NCBI RefSeq assembly: GCF_024139115.2
Contig: NC_085141.1
Span: forward strand, 402,291,390 to 402,355,389
Length of the DNA: 64,000 nucleotides
From: Armigeres subalbatus
Taxonomy: Eukaryota; Arthropoda; Insecta; Diptera; Culicidae
Direction: 5' to 3'
In this document: piece after piece, positions 1 to 9,465 of the stretch
Position numbering within the stretch: the stretch's first letter is position 1
Layout: every line of letters starts with the position of its first letter
Notes under the pieces: generated by a model
What the model was told of the DNA's origin: nothing
Database searches by the model: none
What the model saw: only the letters and a program-made list of their open reading frames with translations
Program-made: the position numbers and the translations under genes

Positions 1-570
1 AACTGCTCACATTCGCCGTCATACCAGTCGTTTCTCTGATCCGGGGGCACCGTGCCAAGTGCAGCGGTTGCGGTGCTACCAATGGCGGATCGAATATCTC
101 TCCAGCCATCTTCAAGAGACGATGCGTTGGGAGCGCCATTTCCAGCTGCTGCGCGTATTCTTCAGCTAGTCTACCGTCTTGTAGCCGCCCAATGTTAAGC
201 CGCGGCGTCCGACTTCGACGCGTGTTGTATACCGTCGAGAGTTTTGAGCGCAGGCATACTGCAACGAGGTAGTGGTCGGATTCAATATTCGCACTGCGGT
301 AAGTGCGGACGTTCGTGATGTCGGAGAAGAATTTACCGTCGATTAGAATGTGGTCGATTTGGTTTTCCGTTACTTGATTAGGTGATTTCCATGTGGCCTT
401 GTGGATATTTTTGCGGGGAAAGAAGGTGCTTCGGACTACCATTCCGCGGGAGGCTGCGAAGTTTATGCATCGTTGGCCGTTGTCATTCGATACGTTGTGC
501 CGACTATCCGGTCGGATGACCGGTCTATACATTTCCTCCCTTCCTACCTGTGCGTTCATGTCACCGATGA
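1..570 (-). pseudogene. RTE-clade retrotransposon, endonuclease fragment
   Basis: Read on the minus strand, this matches the more complete RTE copy on the plus strand at about 56640-57226, with few substitutions and at least one internal deletion near 115-150. It covers the second half of the APE-type endonuclease (target-DNA nicking during retrotransposition) and the start of the linker before the reverse transcriptase. The GDMNAQVG and SDHYLVAV motifs of the full copy lie within the matching range, but the frame is broken. Homology stops abruptly near 570, which is the element's 5' side, so this copy is 5'-truncated there, as is common for non-LTR insertions. Its 3' part runs off the left edge of the window. 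Confidence 0.85.
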
Positions 571-950
571 CATGACACTCAATTGTTGGGTTGTTCCATT
601 TTTAGCAAAAATCAATCAGGATTTAAAGCAGTTTTGAGTTAGTCAAGCGAGCTAGCCAGCTAGGAAGTTTAATTGTTAAAACATATTACAGCAAACAATC
701 ATTCGATTTTTCTGATAGAGAATTTGATTTACTTTTAGATCAGCAATACGAGAATTGAGTTAATTTGATTTAAAAACAGCCCTGTCGTCGTAAAATATGG
801 GGTACTTAGTCGTCTATTTTTAGGGAGGGCGGTGATATAATAGGATGATTGTGGGGGCGTATATTCGATAATTACAAAATTTAATGTATGTGAAGGAGTG
901 GAGAAATATGGTTCCGTTTTAATAACGAAGGTATTGAATTTAATAATTAT
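571..950. other. AT-rich spacer, nothing recognised
   Basis: No open frame with protein-like composition and no repeat shared with the rest of the window was seen here. Confidence 0.5.
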
Positions 951-954
951 TAAC

Positions 955-1148
955 ATATAGGTGGAATGACGGCTTTGGCAGGTTTTGTTCTATTATTCGC
1001 AAGGGGGTTTTTTATGACTGACTAGTTTGGCCTAAACATTCTTTGCATATCAAAGAATATTGTGGCCAAATTTCATAAAATTTGGTCGACAAAAACCCCC
1101 TGCCAATAATAGAACAAAACCTGCCAAAGCCGTCTTTCCTCCTACATA
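955..1148. mobile_element. Palindromic MITE-like hairpin
   Basis: The whole segment folds on itself. A left arm starting GACGGCTTTGGCAGG at 968 pairs with CCTGCCAAAGCCGTC ending at 1134, about 44 bp with two mismatches. The pairing continues inward through TTTGGCC/GGCCAAA and ATTCTTTG/CAAAGAAT, and outward less perfectly to about 955 and 1148. No coding capacity is present. The structure fits a MITE; no clear target duplication was found, so the superfamily is unknown. Confidence 0.75.
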
Positions 1149-1392
1149 AGAATGATATACAAACAAAATTAAAAATACAAAACTGGAAGTATAGTTATTC
1201 ACAAAAAATCTCTAAAATAGATTATGTGTTTTTTTTTAAGTGAACTGTTAGGTGAATTGTTGGGTGTTGTGGTAGGAATAATGTTAGCGTCCCTGTAGTG
1301 AAGATGTCGATTCAGAACAGGTAAACATGGGCATCATGGACTAGATTGCTGCTACACTGCACACCAGACGAAAACGTCAGCAGGAATTTTGA

Positions 1393-2070
1393 TACCGTTA
1401 AGAGGCGGAGCATCAGTATCGATGTGACAGACAACGATGGAGGTATGCTGACTAAGGGGTCCTCTTTAGCTTAGCGGTAAGATGCGTGGCTATAAAGCAA
1501 AAGCATACTGAGGGTGGCTGGGTTCGATTTCCGGTGCCGGTCTAGGCAATTTTCGGTTTGGAAATTGTATTGACTTCCTGGGCATAAAACTATCATCGTG
1601 TTAGCCTCATGATATACGAATGCAAAAATTATAACTAGACTTAGAAACCTCGCAGTTAATAACTGTGGAAGTGCTGAATGAACACTAAGCAGCGAGGCGG
1701 CAATGTCCCAGTGGGATATGTAATGCCAATAAGAAGAAGAAGATGGTGACGAATCTTAGGGCGCGCAAGCAGGGCATACATTTTACACCTCCAGGTCTCC
1801 AAGATATCCAAGAAGAGATTGAGTGACTGAAAACAACAAAGCACTTTGAGTTGACCATCTCCAGGAGAGCTATTTTAGCTAGGTTAACTGGTTAACAAGT
1901 CAATTGGCATGGTCGCAGCACTGGGTGATTTTCACGATTTGAGATGTGTGTGTCTGCTGTAAGAGTAGATAGGAAGTGTCGTGTGCCTCTTCTACAAAAA
2001 AAGACAAGCTGGACACCGCGTTATCGCATTGCAGAACGCCGCCTATAAAGTACGCGTATATTGAGTTATC
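1393..2070 (+). pseudogene. Degenerate RTE retrotransposon fragment, split by a SINE
   Basis: Two plus-strand blocks, about 1393-1457 and 1747-2070, align in order to the linker and N-terminal reverse transcriptase region of the RTE copy at 57490-57870. Recognisable pieces are the block corresponding to IQEEIGRLKNNKAPGVDQLP (near 1800-1870) and the one corresponding to CPIYKKGDKL followed by LNAAYKV (near 1985-2055). Frameshifts and stops are frequent, so it is old. A Feilai-type SINE separates the blocks: the sequence on either side of the SINE is contiguous in the intact RTE. Confidence 0.75.
1458..1746 (+). mobile_element. tRNA-derived SINE, Feilai-like
   Basis: The head resembles a tRNA: A box TAGCTTAGCGGTAAGA at about 1467-1482 and B box GGTTCGATTT at 1521-1530, an internal RNA polymerase III promoter. 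The body contains GCCTCATGATATACGAATGC and GTGGAAGTGCTGAATGAACA, and it ends in an AAGAAGAAGAAGA tail near 1746. I recognise this layout as the Feilai SINE of Aedes. Imperfect duplicates ATGCTGAC (1445-1452) and ATGGTGAC (1743-1750) flank it and fit a target-site duplication within an older RTE fragment. It encodes no protein and would need reverse transcriptase supplied by a LINE. Confidence 0.85.
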
Positions 2071-2168
2071 GAAAGAAAAGTCTTACGTACCATCAATAGT
2101 AGGATGTACTCAAACCTAAATCCCAACCCAACCTCGTTCGTCCTGAAATTACGCAATCTAACTTCGAG

Positions 2169-2352
2169 TAGCGGGCGGTTGCGCTGCAGCAAGGGACCCG
2201 CAGAACGTGGAACGTTTTAGATGAAATCAGAGACAGCAGACCCGCCTTTTCAGGTGAAGAAACACCGTCTGGAAGAAGTGGAGTGCGATATGGAATATGA
2301 TATGGATATGGAACAGCTGTGTAGTTCTCAAGAAACATGCAAGTTCTGTAAC
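2169..2352 (+). pseudogene. JAM1-like RTE fragment, linker region
   Basis: Plus-strand match to the basic linker between endonuclease and reverse transcriptase of the element at 19315-22758 (there on the minus strand near 21075-21240). The intact version reads ARAVALQQGTRQNVERYRRK and continues through EEAECEEMEQLCRSQDTRKF; here the same series is seen with frameshifts and an insertion near 2290-2310. The fragment stops near AAGTTCT at 2350. It may belong to the same original copy as the fragment at 3236-4019, interrupted by later insertions. Confidence 0.75.
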
Positions 2353-2469
2353 ATACATTGATAAACAACATTGATAAACATAAAACTTATCATTCCCAAT
2401 ATTTTGGAGTACTCGGAATACGGTAAAGCTCACATTATTATGATGTTGAAGCACTACTTTTTTATTTTA

Positions 2470-2820
2470 TTTATTACCAGAGGCCGGAGTGGCCTGTGCA
2501 ATCCAGCAGCGGCGCGGTAATGGCTGGCGTTTTTGACACTTTTCTAGGCAGTCAAGTGTCAAAAACGGCAGCCATTACCGTGCGCGAAATGCTGGATACA
2601 TAAAAGTCTTCTCCATTCAGCTCGGTCCATGGCTGCACTTCGCCAACCACTCAGTCTGCGGAGGGTCCGCGAATCGTTCTCCACCTGATCGATCCACCTT
2701 GCCAGCTGTGCACCTCGCCTTCTTGTTCCCGTCGGATCGTTGTCGAGAACCATTCTCACCGGATTGCTGTCCGACATTCTGGCTACGTGCCCAGCCCACC
2801 GCAGTCTTCCGATTTTTGCG
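2470..2820 (-). pseudogene. RTE retrotransposon 3' end, split by a hairpin
   Basis: On the minus strand this matches the C-terminal tail and 3' end of the RTE copy at 58890-59150. The tail domain is seen as GRLRWAGHVARMSDSNPVKM-like and GTRRRGAQRARWIDQVE-like sequence between about 2630 and 2817, and the 3' UTR motif GGCCGAAGCGGCCTGTGC appears as GGCCGGAGTGGCCTGTGC at about 2483-2500. A 97-bp palindrome (2501-2597) sits between the coding end and the 3' UTR where the intact copy has none. The 5' boundary of the fragment is near 2820. Confidence 0.85.
2501..2597. mobile_element. Palindromic insertion inside RTE 3' end
   Basis: Outer arms ATCCAGCA and TGCTGGAT and inner arms GGTAATGGCTG...TTTTTGACACTT and AAGTGTCAAAAA...CAGCCATTACC form a nearly uninterrupted hairpin with a loop of roughly 12 bp. 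The intact RTE copy lacks it, so it is a clean insertion. It is small enough to be a mini-MITE; the superfamily is unclear. Confidence 0.7.
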
Positions 2821-2834
2821 CTACTTATATACCG

Positions 2835-3232
2835 TGAAGAATTTTATCATTATGATTCAATAAATTCATAACTTCATACACGGACGTTATAACGGACAGC
2901 AAATAAACTTCGGTCTTATCGCCCCGGGTTATGATAATATGTAGCAAATTTGATTTTTTTTGTTTTATTTCTTTCTTTATTTGGTAGGGACTCTGTGTTT
3001 TTAACCGCTACATCTCCGAAACATCTTTTGCTGGCGAGCAAAAGGTGCTAAATGTCAATGAAGTAAAAATACATACGATTTGACAGTTCCCAACATATTT
3101 CGGACAGCAGAACAAAGGGAACCGAAAAGACAATCTTTATCTAACAATGTAACTGAAATATCTTTTGCTCCAACAGCTCAAAATTTCTGTGCGGCTCTTG
3201 ATAGTAAGCATGTTGGGGATCACTGGTGTAGA
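2835..3232. mobile_element. Relic of a hAT element related to 7268-8847
   Basis: Two short blocks match the hAT element at 7268-8847: about 2845-2970 matches 7430-7560 (shared GCCCCGGGTTATGA-like core), and 3175-3229 matches its right end at 8790-8847, ending in GGGGATCACTG versus GGGGACCACTG. Between them lies a MITE copy (3018-3172). The element is internally deleted and has no transposase. Confidence 0.65.
3018..3172 (-). mobile_element. Partial copy of the MITE at 13609-13805
   Basis: In reverse orientation this matches about three quarters of the 197-bp element at 13609-13805, including GACAATCTTTATCT and the terminal AAATATCTTTT. The element's other terminal arm is missing. Confidence 0.75.
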
Positions 3233-4611
3233 GCTATGAAAAAATATGGACGAGAACAGCTTGGATGGTGTGCAAAACTGTGTGAAGATTTCGGGCGAAC
3301 ACTCCAGTTCATTCAAATCGCGCCGGGGACTAAGGCAAAGTGATGGACTTTCGTGCCTGTTGTTAATCATTGCGGAAAAAGCTGTCATGTGGAGATCCGG
3401 GGTACGATTTTCAACAGATCCAGTCAATGTATTTGTTTGGCTGATGACATGGACTTTGTCGGCCGTACATTTGCAAAGGTGGCAGAACTGTACATCCGCC
3501 TGAAACGTGAAGCAACAAAAGTTGGACTGGTGAATGCATCGATGACAAAGTATATGCTTGGGCGGGACCACCTGGGAAGCAGTGTAACGATAGACGGGGA
3601 TATCTTCGAGGTGGTCGGTGAATTTGTCTATCTTGGATCCTTGCCAATGACTGATACGGGCTCGAGAAGAAACTGCGGTCAAAAACGATTCACCACCGCA
3701 CCAAATGTGTCATGTACAAAACATTCATAAGGCCGTGTAGTCCTCTACGGATATGAAACGTGGACCATTCTCGAGGAGGCCTTGCAAGCACTCGGAGTAT
3801 TCGAGAGACGGGTGCTTAGGACTATCTTTGTCGGTGTGCAAGAAGACGGTTTGTGGCGGCAAAAGATGAACCACGAGCTCGCCCAGCTCGTAGGGTACGA
3901 TGGGCAAGGCATGTTGCCAGAATACCGTACAAAGATGGTGTTCGCTTCCGGATTGGCAGGTACAAGACGGCGTGGATCGTAGCGAGCGAAGTGGGACTGA
4001 CCAGGTAAAGAACGACTTGCACGGTGTGCCTGTGACGGTTATTAACGAAAAAAATGTCCATCCATTCTGAACTCGCCTTTCGAAAGATATAATATCCAGG
4101 CGTCTGCTATGAAAATTTCAAAATATTTCATCTAGGGAATCGAAAGTTATAGCAGTTACAAATTTAATGATTTTTGCGCTCGATATTTCACTAATATGCA
4201 ACCATATATACCGTGATACCGTGATACCGTTTCCTCCTGATTACATCCAAATAAAATATCATCAAATATGCAATTTGCAACCTCAACCAACTATAACCTA
4301 AAACCTATTCTTTGAATAATAGAAAAAAAATAACAAAGGATGTAAGAGATAATATTGTTCTAATGTCAATGACAAAATAGACAATACAGCCACAATACAG
4401 TATTCAAATTACAGAATTATTGCACATCAATCTCCTAATCATACCAAAGTGTGAATATTGTCTATGACAGACAAGTAACTACACTCTGTATGATGATTTT
4501 GCTTTATTAAATATGCTAATAGTTGGTAACATAGAATACCGCGCAGAAACAATTTTGTCTTTCATGGGTACTGGGTAGTTAGTAAGACTAGTAACCAACA
4601 TTTAAACAACA

Positions 4612-4803
4612 ATGGGCATCATTTGTTGCCTGTTATACAACCATCATCCAGTTCGATTCAAGCAGTGGTACGAAAACGTGTTCAATTTGGAAAAAAAATG
4701 GGAAAGGCTAGACCACACGAGGAAAACCGCCTTTTACGAGAACGGTAGACGGAAAGAGCATATTTGCCCCACTTCGGAACGTCTCAACAATTTAACTGAC
4801 TGA
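4612..4803 (+). CDS. Small open frame in the left arm of the long-TIR element
   Basis: A 63-codon frame lies in the left inverted arm. Its C-terminal half (KKWERLDHTRKTAF, then ENGRRKEHICPTSERLNNLT) reappears in the mirrored frame on the minus strand at 5605-5802. I do not recognise the product. It is basic, has no signal peptide or membrane segment and contains no zinc-knuckle pair. Because the two arms are near-identical DNA, shared coding potential is not by itself evidence of a gene. Confidence 0.2.
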   Translation: MGIICCLLYNHHPVRFKQWYENVFNLEKKWERLDHTRKTAFYENGRRKEHICPTSERLNNLTD

Positions 4804-5604
4804 TTGAGCTACGATGCATTTACTTCATAAATAAACTGACAGAGGGTATACTAGTATCCGACTTTGAACTAGAAGAGGGAAACCATCGCATTTCCATAAA
4901 GCCAGGTAAGAAAATGAGATATTTTAAAAGACTGAAACTATTTAAGAAATATTTCACAGTCATGAGACGAGTTTAGTATAATTCCATTCAATTCCACCAA
5001 ATCGTATTACTTTTACATATACGCATTTCGACCTTAACTGTACACACTTTATTCTTATTTCTGCAGCTCGGCAAAAACCCGCTCAGCCTTACGCCAACAA
5101 AATAAAAAGCTGATATTCCGGCACAAATGATGTTTGTTAACTGATTTTTGGCAAATCATTTGCTGATTTTCAGCACTTTTGACAAATTTGATAACAGCTG
5201 TGCGAATCTCGGTAAAAGTTGACCATTTTGCTGAGATCCTGGTTAAAACAATTAAGTGTAAGATCGTCTCGTACTTGACTCGACTCACGAAACACTGAAG
5301 ACGACCTTACAAGTCAACAGACTTGAGTCGAGTCAAGTACGAGACACTGAAGACGACCTTACAGTTGAGGTCGAAAAACGTATATGTAAAAGTAATACGA
5401 TTTGGTGGAATTAAATGGAATTGTACTAAACTCGTCTCATGACAGTTAAATATTTCTTAAATAGTTTCAGTCTTCTAAAATCTCTCATTTTCTTACCTGG
5501 CTTTATGGAAACGCGATGGTTTTCTAGTTCTAAGTCGGATACTAGTATTCCCTATGTCAGTTTATTTATGTAGTAAATGCATTAATTTATGAAGTAAACG
5601 CATC

Positions 5605-5802
5605 TTAGTTCAACAAGTCAGTTAAATTGTTCAGACGTTCCGAAGTGGGGCATATATGCTCTTTCCGTCTACCGTTCTCGGAAAAGGCGGTTTTCCTCGT
5701 GTGATCTAGCCTTTTCCATTTTTTTCCAAATGGAACTCGTTTTCGTACCACTGCTTGAATCGAACTGGATGATGGTTGTATAACTGACAACAAATGATGC
5801 AC
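5605..5802 (-). CDS. Mirror copy of the small open frame in the right arm
   Basis: A 65-codon frame. From KKWKRLDHTRKTAF to the end it matches the frame at 4612-4803 with a few substitutions. The N-terminal part is in a different frame relative to the left-arm copy, because of a one-base length difference in the run of A residues ahead of the KKW codons. That frame slip argues against selection on the full-length protein. Confidence 0.2.
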   Translation of the reverse strand: MHHLLSVIQPSSSSIQAVVRKRVPFGKKWKRLDHTRKTAFSENGRRKEHICPTSERLNNLTDLLN

Positions 5803-6085
5803 ATTGTTGTTTAAATGTTGGTTACTAGTCTTACTAACTACCCAGTACCCATGAAAGACAAAATTGTTTCAGCGCGGTATTCTATGTTACTAACTATTAT
5901 CATATTTAATAAAAGCAGAATCATTATACAGAGTGTAGTTACTTGTCTGTCATAGACAATATTCACATTTTGTTATGATTAGGAGATTGAAGTGCAATAA
6001 TTCTGTAATTTGAATACTGTATTGTTGTTGTATTGTATTGTATTTTATGTCATTAATATTAGAACAATGTCATCTCTAACATCAT

Positions 6086-6194
6086 ACCCTAGCAGCACAC
6101 ATGTTCCACTTAGATTACTGCAACTCGTATGTGACCAGATTTAGTCATAAATAAGTTGCTGTAACCGATTCTATCTGGCATGTGCTGCTCGGGT
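6086..6194. mobile_element. MITE in the right arm of the long-TIR element
   Basis: The termini CCCTAGCAGCACACATG and CATGTGCTGCTCGGG are inverted repeats. The left arm of the host element lacks this segment, so it inserted after the arms were formed. Confidence 0.75.
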
Positions 6195-6730
6195 TTGCTA
6201 TTTTTTCTATTATTCGAAGAATAAGTTTTAGGTTATAGTTGATTGAGGTTGCAATATTTGATAATAATTTATTTGGATGTAATCAGGAGGCAATTCACGG
6301 TATACATGGTTGCATATTAGTGAAATATCGAACGCAAAAATCATTAAATTTGTAACTGTAATAACTTTCGATTCCCTAGATGAAATATTTTGAAATTTTC
6401 ACAGCAGACGCCTGGATATTATATCTTTCGAAAGGCGAGTTTAGAATGGATGGACATTTTTTCGGTAATAACGGTCACATGCACACCGTGACTTGGTGAG
6501 CGTGGGGCGCATTCGAGGATGGAGAGATGCGAGCTCGAATCGTGTATTGTGGCGTTGTGTGTAATCGTAAATTGCTGATTCAGTGTTATTTGTTAAGATG
6601 TAAGCTAATATCCTAATATGTATAATATATAAAAAGAAACTTAGATTGAAAATTGGATGAAAATTCTAAACAATTTTTCTGTGAAGCTGTAGCATATGCG
6701 CGCAAAATCAAGCGTTGTGGATAGAAATGC

Positions 6731-6925
6731 CTCACCGTGATGCTACGTTTAAACAAGGCAAGTGAATTGAGCAAGTCGTTTGAATCGAACGCGAATTGAA
6801 CGTGTTACGTGTTAACACCTTAATTCAATTCACTTGACCGAAATGAAAGTTGAACATGTTCAACTTTTGGCAAGTCAATTGAATTCAATTCACTTCACTT
6901 GCCCTGTCAAAACGTAACATAAGGA
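6731..6925. mobile_element. MITE, family shared with about 28740-28926
   Basis: It starts with CACCGTGATGCTACGTTT and contains AAGTGAATTGA on the left and TCAATTCACTTGCC on the right as inverted subterminal blocks, with GTTGAACATGTTCAAC in the middle. The copy near 28740-28926 carries the same blocks and a right end AAACGTAGCATTACGGTGAG. Confidence 0.7.
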
Positions 6926-7744
6926 TGTAGACAAATATGGGCATTACCATTCGTATTGTTAAACTAAAGATTGATCTGTGGTATTCGTACTCAAACTAAT
7001 AGTTTGCACCATTTTACGAATACCATCAGTGTTTAATTAGTATTACGATCTAATTCGTTGAAAATGTCATCGAACTTTTAACATGTTACATACTCAAGAG
7101 GTCACCGACTTAGCGATACCCTCAACCGAGTATACACATATAGCATAGCATATATATGCATCAAGCAAACTCTATAAATAAGGACCGAAAATGTGTGTTT
7201 GGCATCATATCGGTACACCAGATATTTTTATTAGATAGTTTATTGAGTTTGGCGTTTTAGTCTAGATCATGATCCTCAAAGTGTGGCCCGCGGGCCGCAT
7301 GCGGCCCTTGAAGCCTTTGACTGCAGCCCGCGAAGAATTATACACTTTATGTGGCCCGTTGATACGCATTAGATGTCACCAAGTGCTTTTCATCATGCCC
7401 AATTATTTGTGCTTTTCAGGGAATCTGTCAAGTTCACATCATTATGATGTTTAAGAACCATTCATCATTCATCACTTCATATGTTACGTAGGACAACAAT
7501 AAACAACTGTGATGGAATTGCCCCGGGCTATGAAAATATTTTTTTTCCACATATTCAAACGAACTAAATGTTGATCGAAGTATGTCACGGACTGACTGGC
7601 GGGTCCTACCCAATATAAGAACATCGGACCTTTTATGTCTACTAAAGGCAGATCAAATTAAGAAGGAAGGAGCGATGCTATTCGTTAAGACTGAAGATTT
7701 GGTCACATCAATCCTGTTCCATTGTACTTATGCTAGTACTCCAC

Positions 7745-7868
7745 TATAGCAGAACGTATCTCCTGAGCTTACGATCTGATACCGATGAGTTTGTCAAAAA
7801 GGTTTCTCGTATTTGGTTTTTGAGACTATGCCGAAAAGACGAAAATACCTGCTTTAACCCTATGCAGG
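7745..7868 (-). mobile_element. Partial copy of the MITE at 9131-9335
   Basis: In reverse orientation it matches the first 120 bp of that element, including the GACGAAAATACCTGC end and CTCCTGAGCTTACGAT. It lies within the hAT element. Confidence 0.65.
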
Positions 7869-8193
7869 TTCGTAATAAATGACCCTGTTCCAAACACATC
7901 TGAATTTGTTTTAGGCATTTATCATTTAACTAAGCATTGCTAGAGCTTAGAAGCATCGCATTGTAGAACTGCTTAATGTGAGCGTCAATGTTCATGTTGT
8001 GATGCGATATGGGAAAGAAAGAGTTTGGCAAATTTTCCAAAAAATCTGAATAATTTCAACGTATAAGGTTAAAAAATCCACGCTCTCAATCCCAATCCAT
8101 TCTAAATCAAATATTTATAGTTGACATAAACTGGTACAAAGCAAGCTGCTCGTACACAATTTTAGCAATTTATGTAGGTGATATTATGATCTA

Positions 8194-8441
8194 CTAGCAG
8201 ACCCGACGAACTTCGTTTCGCCTAAAATTGATTTATTTTCTGAGCAATTCTCGAGTTATGAAGAAATGTATGTATCATTTGTATGGGAGCCGCCCTTTAC
8301 AAAGGGGGTAGGGGTCTCGAACCATCTTAAGAAGCTTCCCCGGCCCCAAAAACCTCTGCATACAAATTCACGCCGATCGGTTCAGTATTTTCGGCGTCTA
8401 TAATGTTCCGACAGACAGAAATTCATTTTTATGTATATAGA
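8194..8441 (-). mobile_element. Helitron-like non-autonomous element
   Basis: On the minus strand it begins TCTATATACATAAAAATGAA at 8441 and ends GTCGGGTCTGCTAG at 8194, with a short GACGAA/TTCGTC hairpin just before the CTAG end. The flanking bases are A on the 5' side and T on the 3' side, as expected for Helitron insertion between A and T without duplication. The copy at 61163-61402 has the same ends and the same internal ACCGATCGG and CCATACAAATG blocks. There is no Rep/helicase coding. Confidence 0.6.
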
Positions 8442-9130
8442 TTTTCTGGCTATTTTTTTGGCTGAGTCGACTAAAAATGAACTGAGTATCCAGACATGAA
8501 AAGTCGATCCTCTCTCCTACTAAATTATACTTCGTCTAAGTAAATTTCGCGACTACCAATTATGAAATCCCTTTGATTCTTAGATTCTCGTGCCAAGTCC
8601 GCTACCTTAAAAGTATCTGTCAGTATCAAATAAAAGTCAGCTACGGCAATAAAACTCGTAGAATAAAATGTGCTTACTAGTATGTTATTTGAAGAAGATT
8701 CATCGCAACAAGTTTTATTCAAATGTGAAATAGGTGTATAAAAATAAGTTTGAAACACAAATCAAATGTTGCATATGTACTGCGGCCCGCTTCAGCAGTT
8801 CAAAATTGCTATGCGGCCCTTAATTGTAAGCATGCTGGGGACCACTGGTCTAGATCATGATAATGATAATGATGGTTGCCTAAGATCTTTTGTTACCTCT
8901 TTTTCGCACACGGTGTATCACGGGATTTCGTCGATGGCATGTTAAGGCAAGTTGACCCGTTATATTGTCAAAGGAAGAACGCTTTTTATACCGAAGATGG
9001 GTTTTTCTCTACATACAGGCAACTTCCCCAACTTCGGAAGTAGTGCGCTGGATTCGCCTAAAGATGCGCTAAACAACGCATCAATCAGTTCGACAGATAG
9101 AACTTCAGATTCTAAGTTGGTGCTTCGCCG

Positions 9131-9335
9131 ACAATAGGGTTAAGGCAGGTATTTTCGTCTTTTCGTCATAGTCTAACCAATAGAAGAGACACTTTTTTTG
9201 TAAAACTCATCCGTACCAAATCGTAAGCTCAGGAGAAACGTTCAGCTATAGGGAAATTATGGCAAATGAACGTTGTTTTCATTGGTTTTAGACCCTACGA
9301 CGATGGACGGAAATACCTGCCGTGTCCCTATAGAC
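9131..9335. mobile_element. MITE with AGGCAGGTATTTTCGTC ends
   Basis: Left terminal AGGCAGGTATTTTCGTC pairs with GACGGAAATACCTGCC on the right, and AGTCTAACC pairs imperfectly with GGTTTTAGAC further in. No coding sequence. The first half is also present in reverse inside the hAT element at 7745-7868. Confidence 0.7.
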
Positions 9336-9416
9336 AAAATTTTCAAAACGACTTATCTGCTTTTGTAAACAAAGATTCAAACGACGATTTGACGTAGATC
9401 GTAGCCAGGACGTCCT

Positions 9417-9465
9417 GGGCTATAATTTTTTTCATACTGCAGTATGAAAAAAAAATTATAGCCCA
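9417..9465. repeat. Near-perfect 49-bp palindrome
   Basis: GGGCTATAATTTTTT, then CATACTGCAGTATG, then the mirrored AAAAATTATAGCCC; the centre is CTGCAG. No flanking duplication was seen. Confidence 0.7.

Larger units (their letters stand above)
4020..6490. mobile_element. Long-terminal-inverted-repeat element, Transib-like ends
   Basis: The ends read CACGGTGTGC (from 4020) and GCACACCGTG (to 6490), and the arms are inverted copies of each other for about 1 kb each: about 4020-5041 against 5361-6490, allowing for a 108-bp insertion in the right arm. A 5-bp duplication ACTTG flanks the element in an RTE copy. The roughly 320-bp centre has its own palindrome and a duplicated CACTGAAGACGACCTTACA (5293 and 5344). 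CAC...GTG ends with a 5-bp duplication are what Transib elements show, although Transib termini usually read CACWRTG and here the fourth base is G. No transposase core is visible. An alternative is a foldback element of another superfamily. Confidence 0.8.
3236..6613 (+). pseudogene. JAM1-like RTE reverse transcriptase, interrupted by a 2.47-kb element
   Basis: The plus-strand blocks 3236-4019 and 6491-6613 are contiguous in the related element at 19315-22758. The first block holds the later reverse transcriptase: GVQNCVKISGEHSSSF, then LADDMDFVGRTF where the family has FADDMDIVGRTF, then EFVYLGSL and NHELAQL. The second block carries the end of the C-terminal tail and part of the 3' UTR. An internal deletion near 3255, several frameshifts and the interruption make it dead. 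The break occurs at ACTTG, which is duplicated on both sides of the inserted element (4015-4019 and 6491-6495). Confidence 0.85.
7268..8847. mobile_element. Non-autonomous hAT-type element with 8-bp duplication
   Basis: The right end, read inward, is CAGTGGTCCCCAGCATGC, a typical hAT terminus. The left end CATGATCCTCAAAGTGTGGC has lost a base but is followed by the same CGGCCC-rich subterminal region. The octamer GTCTAGAT is duplicated exactly at 7260-7267 and 8848-8855, the length hAT transposases generate. The 1580-bp interior has no hAT dimerisation or DDE motif that I can see. It carries a Helitron-like insert (8194-8441) and a fragment of the MITE at 9131-9335 (about 7745-7868). Confidence 0.85.

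Noticed and set aside
3137..3682. 181-codon minus-strand frame
   Set aside because: Antisense of the RTE reverse transcriptase fragment on the plus strand.
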